Source of the DNA: Spirodela intermedia | Taxonomy: Eukaryota > Streptophyta > Magnoliopsida > Alismatales > Araceae | DNA: 64,000 nucleotides | Reading direction: 5' to 3' | Assembly (NCBI GenBank): GCA_902729315.2 | Contig: LR746268.1 | Coordinates: 4,581,501-4,645,500 of the forward strand | Shown here: one piece after another, positions 57,301 to 64,000 of the stretch | How positions within the stretch are numbered: position 1 is the stretch's first letter | Layout: every line of letters begins with the position of its first letter | The notes under the pieces: model-generated | What the model saw: only the letters and a program-made list of their open reading frames with translations | Database searches by the model: none | What the model was told of the DNA's origin: nothing | Made by a program: the position numbers and the translations under genes

Positions 57301-60300
57301 AATGATATAAAACAAAATAACAACTAGTCCAAATCAGACAAGCCTACATAGGCAGACGCCGCAATGATAAATTTCCTATTCATTTCTAGAGAATTGGATT
57401 TATTCGGTAGATCATCCAGAACTGACATGACACTCCCCAAAACAAGTCAATTCCATGACTAACTAAACCATAAATGAAAATAGCGGGAAAAGCCTGGCTC
57501 AGGGCTTCAATTTTTTATTTCTTGATTGAGATCCAGATCAACCAGTCCAAACTCAGGTAATTTGGCCCTAATTTAGTTCATCTTGATGCTCTTCATAAAA
57601 TAAATCATCCAGAAATAAACAGAAGAATGAAACTAGATTCATAATCTTCCAAAGAGCATGAAGAACCCAAGTATCTTGGTACAATCACGATCAGATGGCT
57701 TGTATCATCCAATTCAGGGTAGAGAGCTACCTCGGCTTACAAAAATAAAGTGAAAGATACAAATATTACTAATTGAACGTAATTTTTTTTTAAAATACTT
57801 TGAAACATTGGCCTTTTAAGCAAATTTCATCATTCACCAAATTTTCCCTCCATATCTCTCCACTGATCCTACACAATTTACAAGGAGGAAAGCAGTCCAA
57901 GGACATGAAAGGTAGGAGCAAACAAAGCTCAGGACCAATAGGTCATGCTGAGTGATGGTCAGAAACAACACTAATGGTCCTTGAACTTGTAAAATCCTTT
58001 AAAAGCAAAATGGAAGCTTTTAAAAGCAAATAAATATTGAGCTAATTGATTTTACAAGAAAGAAATGATGTGCCAAGTCTGAAAGCAGATGATACCAATC
58101 AAGTAACATCACTTTCTTTTAAAATATTTAACCAGTAAAAATGAATTATTCGCGTTCATCATAAAGATAAGTTGAACGCCGTGGAAGTTGGTCGTCGAAA
58201 AATTCCTAGGTTGTAAGAATATAATTCTTAGATCACAAATGAACATTGTCAACATGAAAACTATGATGGAGGATGAGTTACATCATCAAGAGCTTGTGAT
58301 TTCTGCCCCAGGTCTTGTGTAAGTTCTTTCAAATTTTTCTCAGCTAAGGGAATAGTTTCCTTCCCAAGCTTAATGTACTCCTCATAGAGCATGCGTAGCT
58401 TGTCCAACTGCTGGAAATGAGAATCAGCATTTGACGATTCCACAGCTAACAGCTTCATGTGCTCTGCGGAGCTAGTGTTTTTCACTCTTTGCTGAAAGTT
58501 TGCAGTAAGTCAAGAAATGCACAAACAAAAAATAAAGAGAAAATAAAGCAAAAGCCTTAAATTTAGGATCACGAAAATTAAAAAAAAAAAACAAAATACG
58601 CAGAGAAAATGCTTGCCTTCCTGACAAATTCATCCTCTTCCTCAGGAGAGAAAGAACGCTCGCAACAAGGACAAATATGGTGTGCACGTGCAACTCTTTC
58701 AAACGGATCAAACATTTGCCTCATTCCATCGGCAATGTTATATTTGCTGTACATAAGTTACCTATGGTGAGTGTTTTCTCTTGAGAATGCACTTGAGAAG
58801 CTACATCTGATACAAGAAACAAACCTTTTATGTATTTCTCTTTTTTCCGTTGCTTCAAGCAGAATACCTGGGAATGTATCAACACTTGAATATCCCGGAA
58901 CCGAAGACTGGAGTTTTGAGTCAATGAATCTCCGCTTAGCTGCATTTGAATCACAATAATCATATATTCGGCAAGTAAGCTTTTACTCAGAGAGATCAAT
59001 TAACAGAAAAAAGAACTGTAGAGAAGATCCTTGAAGCCATGATGGCTTCAATTCATAAATGGAAGCACTATCACTTCTCACATCCCTTTTTTCGTTTTTT
59101 GATTGAGTTTAGCCACGTGCTAATCAGCATCTAAGTTTTATATTTCAGCATATAAGTCTGTATTCTACCAAACTTATGAACATACCCTAGGAAGTATAGG
59201 AACATGACAACCATTCTCAACCCTAGCTGATCAGTTTAATTCAAATTTGATGGGTTCCACTGGTTGTTTCAGAAAGGGTATTTTGAAATATATGCTGTGT
59301 GTTAACATTTTTATCATATTGTATCACGCAATTGAAATGTTCCATATCCACCGTTGTATCAAGAACCTGCTGAATGCCCCAAACTCAGCATTCCCCACGT
59401 GTGCCTAATCCGGTGAAATGTTAGGTTGGCCCCAGCAAAGATTTATCATACAACTGGGAATTACTGATAAGTGACCTCTTGTTTTCAGACGTGATAGAAT
59501 AAAGGCAAGGTCAGACTCAACGTACACATCCCACTTACTAAAATAGTGTTACTACTGTGTCATAAAGCTATGCACTCCTCCAGTGTTATCAAACTAAAAC
59601 ATCAGACACATCGCTCATGACCAACTCAGAAGCCCTTATTCCACGTGCTAAATGCAGCTGCCTAAATAGTCGAACATCATACACAAAGTTCTCTAAATAT
59701 CAGACATGAAAGGCCAGGTGGTTCAGCGATTTCATTATTGAGCCTTAACAAGCTTCAGTATGAGTTTGGAAGTATGCAGATCTACCAGCCGACTGCATAG
59801 AAAATAGGAGTATGACACGGAGACATTAACGACCACATAGAAGACTCGCAACGTATGCATATGCTCCGAACTTACCATCCATATCCTTCTGAAGCTTTGT
59901 TATGTTATTACTTGTGTCCTGCATTTTCATCTCAATCACTTTCACTTCTTTCTCAGCATCTAGACATTTGGAATGCAAATCATCATACTCCTTTTTAAGA
60001 GTCCTGCACAGACGACAATCACATTATTTTAGAATGATAATCCTCTCAACCGAAAATTTATTGGAAAAAAGTGGTTGAACTTTTATCTTTTCCTTCATAT
60101 CAGTCTAATAAACATTGACAAACAGTCATGCATGTATATCACCAGAATAAAATTACTGTGAGAGTAAAGTCAAATGACTGCTATGTAACTGAGAAATATG
60201 GAAGGAAAGTTGCTTTCCTTGCCAACAAAACAACCAAGGAGAGAAAGGCAATCAATCTATCCCTTCCCTATTCAGGATACAATCTATTTCGTGGCGAATA

Positions 60301-63300
60301 ACATGAATTCTGATGTTACATTACATGGTCCATTTCAATCAAATCTTTAGAGGCAAGTTTAATCAAATTTAATAGAAGTTAGAGAACAACCTGGAAGCAT
60401 TTATCACCTCCATCTTTAAATCCTTATCAGGAGGAAGCCTCCCCTTGAAAACAACTCGAATTTTCTCCTTGTGCTCATCCAATCTAAATATTAACATACA
60501 AAAGTTAGATTGCACACTATCATAATTCGACAAAGCCTCATAAAAATACGAAAACTCATAATAGGAAACAGAGGAAATTACATTTTTCTATGTTTCATCC
60601 TGCAGCCATCTAGTTCCTCCCTTTTCAGCTCCAATTTGACTCTGTCTTCAGAATCACTAGCCATGACATCTTTCTCACGATGAAGGGACTTAATCATCTG
60701 TTCCAGTCTAAATATTTCCGTCCTTTTTTCGTTTATTTTTTCTTCAAAATCTCTTTCTCCAAGAACAACGGTCTTTCTCTCAACCTCAATTTGCTAAATA
60801 ACAAAATAAAGGTTAGTCTTAAACATTATGAAAAATCACATTAGTAAAGGTCATATGCAATAGTGCAACATCAAAAATATACCAAATGCTTCTCTCTTTC
60901 ATCTATGTGTGACAGATTAAGCTTCGAAAGCTCATGCTCTGCAAGATCACGCTCATTCTCCCTCTCTTTTTTGCGCTTTAAAATTCCTACCTGATCAGAA
61001 ATTACATCAATGTACTTCCATTAGTATGTGGCATACTTTTATAAGCAGAAAAAAGTAAATTTTGGATGAATGACCCCAAATCGTCAATAACACACTTTCG
61101 TATCACTTTTTGCCTGCTTCTGACCCTCAATTTCACTACAGCGAGCATTGGTTGCCACATAGCGTTCCCATAGAGCTTTGAGTTTCATGTCATTTGATTG
61201 CTGAGAAGAAATCATGTTTGAGCTTAATCCATGAAACAAGTATAAGAGAGAACAAAAATGGAGATTGCATACAGCTTTGCAACAATATTGTACAACATTT
61301 GTTGTAAGAAAAGACCTCCAAACGAATATTAAGCCAGGTAATGAAAATACAAAACTATGATAAAATCACGACCAGATCCCAAGAAGAAGTACAATAAGGA
61401 TTGGTTATGCAATCCTTATTTGAGAAAAAAATTATTGGGTATAGGGTATCTTTCTGGAAACTTCTCTGCCACTACAGCACCCATGCATTTAAATCATGAG
61501 ACCTCACAACCTGAGATAATCTCCATGCCCCCAGAATCTCCATAGGGTGATCAAGACAATAACCACCCTTTAGAAAAGATATAGTACAATTTAAATGATT
61601 AAAGAACTTCACGCAGAATTATTCATCCACGACACTGAATGGTGCATATAAGAATATAAAAATAGCAAGATTTCTTAGCTTTCATTATACAAGCCCAAAG
61701 CTATTCCTCTCTATTTTGTTTAATTTCTAATTTACCAATTCCATCAATGTGAACACAAGATTTTTCATCTTAAAACAACGTGACCATCACTCTTGGAACT
61801 CGAGAATAAAATATTAAATATCTACTCGTTTGAATAAGCAGGATATTTTAGAAGCACATCTTGGATCCTCGGGACAGAATAATTCCAAGGAAATCAACTC
61901 GAAAAATTTGTAAATATTGAGAGCTATAGTAGTAAGAAACAACGATAAACATGCAATAGCAAAACATATTGTTCCAACCTTTTTATCTTGGAGGTCTTTC
62001 TCAAGATCCAATAACCTTGACTTGATTCGGTTTGTAAGGTTGAAAGCCACTTCATTGGTGAAAGGAATACTAGGAAGCAGCCCAAGGTTCTGCCTTGTGA
62101 AAAGACTTTGGATGGTTAAATCCCTTTCACGCCTCAAAGACAAATAAGCCTGGAAAAAAAGAGGTAATGAAGAAGATATCAACATCAAACTGCCAAATAC
62201 AGGAGAAAGAGATGAGCTCAACACAGTACATCTGTTTCAGCTTGCAGTTTTCCTATCTCCCTGGTTGAGTCATTAATGGTCTGCAAAAGAAATGAGCTTC
62301 TCATCTCAGAGTCATTCAATTCCCTCTCTAACTTGCAAATCTTAGACTCCAGAAGCGCAATCCTTTCTTCAAACTTCATTTGCCATTCCTTTAGTTCTTC
62401 ATCAGTATCTGAATAATAAAAGGCATAACACATGCTCAATGCACCGCATATACACGTGTCAGTGAAGATAATGCTCTTACAGAGAGTGATCTTGTAAGAT
62501 TTACATGTCAGGCAGTTATACTAACACAGAATGCTCAGTTTGACGACTTATCCAGAGATAGAAGCAAAGAAATATTCTTAGAAGGATTAACAATGTTTAA
62601 TGTTTGGATCGTCAAATGGCATAAAATACTCAGAAAACCATCAGCTTAATGACGACAATAAAATTGAACCTTTGTTGACAATAAAAATGAACAGTCCGCT
62701 GGTATACACGATTTAAAATAACAAATGATGCATACAAAGAAAAAGAATATTTATATTTCGTCAATGGTTGCTTACTGGCCTTCATTCTCCTCAGCAAGAG
62801 CAGCATACTGTGCTTGTTGAAGTTTAAATAAAGTGCTTCTTGTCGCAGTATTAGTAGATATCTGATCCTGAAGCTTTCGCAGATCCTTCAAAGAGGTTTC
62901 TGTTTGAAGGATCTTATTCTCGACACTCAGAATGTTAGATTCGAGATCCTTTGTTTGAGTCTTCAGTAACTCGGTTTTTTCAAGATCTTGAGCAATGCTA
63001 TCCCGAAGCTGCAGGAAGAAAAGATCCCTGGTCATGGCAAAGCTTTAGGCCAAAAGAATTTCACATTTCTTTTGTTTGATCACAAAATTTGAGACGGACT
63101 GAGAAATCTGAAATGGCAGATTTAGTGACTTATCTCAAATGCTAATCTTTGAGCTGTTTGGATGGAGAGAAACCAACTTATTTTTAAAGAGGAAACCTCC
63201 TCAGCGTATAAGATCTTTTTGCGGGATTGTGACAAATTGAATGAATGGGTGATGATTTTGCACAGCAGTGGAGGTGGTTCTACTATTTTGGGGTCGTTTG

Positions 63301-63766
63301 GTGTGAAGTTCTTCATCTTATATCATCTGCCTTACAGCTGTAAGAGTATTGATACACAGTTTCTTTTCGAGAGGTCACATCTTCCACACCTATGCATTTT
63401 TTCTCTTTTTCTATTTTTCTCTTTTTCTATTCATAATCATGTGGTACTATACGCTTTCAAAAAGAAGAAAAAATGTGTGTTTTCAAATACTAATGACTGG
63501 TGACCCGTCATTCCACACCTGGCGTTAGTATTGTCGCAGACCCCAACATGAACCCAGTGGTCAAGAATCAATCCGCAAATTTATATGTGAGAAATGATGC
63601 TCTCTTAAAACATAAATAAACCGTTTTAAAAAATATATATAAAGCTATAACCTTGTACGCTGCATCCTTCAGTATTTGAAGACTCTCCAACTTCAGTTTA
63701 TATGTCTTTATCTCCTGAGCTTGCTCCTTGTGAAGCTTCTTTATGGCCTCCAAAGCTTTCGTATAA
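48369..63766 (-). CDS. RAD50: RAD50 DNA double-strand-break repair ATPase, partial (22 C-terminal coding exons)
   Basis: RAD50 is the SMC-like ATPase of the MRE11-RAD50-NBS1 complex. Exons, 5' to 3' on minus: 63652-63766, 62780-63008, 62230-62408, 61979-62149, 61096-61200, 60883-60990, 60582-60793, 60391-60483, 59876-60003, 58825-58939, 58617-58746, 58282-58491, 56143-56351, 53205-53406, 52191-52360, 51677-52001, 50121-50246, 49990-50042, 49651-49801, 49509-49571, 48582-48715, 48369-48501. They join in frame to 1119 residues and TAA. The first visible residues ([18 protein letters not shown]) fall about 190 residues into plant RAD50, so the Walker A region lies beyond the right edge. Coiled coils flank the zinc hook CPCC (exon 58617-58746). 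Signature RCSAGQK, Walker [13 protein letters not shown] and the histidine switch VITHDERF are intact. Two donors are non-GT: 58616 (GC) and, by frame, 62779 (GC). Confidence 0.95.
53407..56142 (-). other. Large RAD50 intron (2.7 kb)
   Basis: AT-rich intron between exons 56143-56351 and 53205-53406. It holds a 38-bp tandem duplication (53841-53916) and a less AT-rich patch at 54.7-55.1 kb that might be an old insertion, though I could not assign it to a transposon family. Confidence 0.7.
53841..53916. repeat. 38-bp tandem duplication in a RAD50 intron
   Basis: Two adjacent 38-bp units, each running from aattagaca to atgaatccactt, differ at only a few positions (53841-53878 and 53879-53916). 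Confidence 0.88.
56352..58281 (-). other. Large RAD50 intron (1.9 kb)
   Basis: AT-rich intron between exons 58282-58491 and 56143-56351. The plus-strand ORFs at 56806-57327 lack family resemblance. No exon or transposon was identified. Confidence 0.65.
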
Positions 63767-64000
63767 CTGGTTGTCGAAATTAACAAACGAAAAAAGGTCA
63801 GTCCTGACTTCAGAAGCTCACAGTCAGAAAACTAACAAGAAATAAAAAATTCTAGTTCTGGATAACATCAACAATTGAACTAGGCACATGACAGTACAGA
63901 GCTCTGGGTCGATGCTAATGAAAGAGGTGCCAGTTTTAACGTAAATTATATGAACAGTATGACGATATGACTATAGGAAAACACCTCCAATTGCATATTC

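Noticed and set aside
1-64000. CRISPR-like arrays, rRNA or tRNA genes
   Set aside because: No spaced repeat arrays, rRNA landmarks or convincing tRNA cloverleaf sequences were noticed by eye; a tRNA scan was not possible here.

Overview
The window is nuclear DNA of a flowering plant. The evidence is multi-exon genes with GT-AG introns, plant-type products (plastid acyl-activating enzyme, PLS-class PPR protein, UDP-glucuronate epimerase, mitochondrial glycine-rich RNA-binding protein), Ty1/copia and Ty3/gypsy LTR retrotransposons, and many GA/CT microsatellites near gene starts. The two intronless genes (PPR and epimerase) are very GC-rich, while the intron-rich genes sit in AT-rich sequence. 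That contrast suits a non-grass monocot or an early-diverging angiosperm, but the species cannot be told from this window.

Layout. (1) 1-9.8 kb is a decayed nest of LTR retrotransposons: a minus-strand copia relic (1-3406), a minus-strand gypsy relic (3407-9782), and a plus-strand copia element with both LTRs (5168-8640) sitting inside the gypsy relic. (2) 10.0-16.6 kb, plus strand: ten 3' exons of an acyl-activating enzyme of the AAE15/AAE16 type. Its 5' half is not visible here. (3) 17.3-18.9 kb, minus strand: an intronless PPR protein with an E region but no DYW domain, convergent with (2). (4) 19-23.5 kb: a possible small secreted protein (minus), a 149-residue hydrophobic protein (plus), and intergenic DNA with microsatellites. 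(5) 23.6-32.3 kb, plus strand: an MHK/CDKF-like protein kinase, 17 coding exons, 431 aa. (6) 33.0-35.1 kb, plus strand: a glycine-rich RNA-binding protein with a mitochondrial-type leader, 4 coding exons, 147 aa, with a telo-box at its 5' end. (7) 35.1-39.3 kb: intergenic. (8) 39.3-40.8 kb, minus strand: a Golgi-type UDP-glucuronate 4-epimerase, 489 aa. (9) 40.8-48.4 kb: a long microsatellite-rich stretch with a few candidate first exons but no gene I can identify. (10) 48.4-64.0 kb, minus strand: the last 22 coding exons of RAD50 (1119 aa visible), with its 5' end beyond the right edge.

I joined the spliced models by hand from splice signals and recalled family sequences. The kinase and RNA-binding protein models run from ATG to stop. 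The AAE and RAD50 models stay open across every junction to their stops. The genes do not form a pathway: they are independent housekeeping or regulatory loci (DNA repair, cell-wall sugar supply, organelle RNA metabolism, plastid lipid metabolism, kinase signalling). I saw no tRNA, rRNA or CRISPR-like element. The items most worth a second look are the alternative N-terminus offered by intron retention in the kinase, the non-canonical RAD50 splice donors, the DYW-less PPR protein, the two unrecognised small proteins, and the question of whether the retrotransposon nest is intronic in, or has truncated, the AAE gene.
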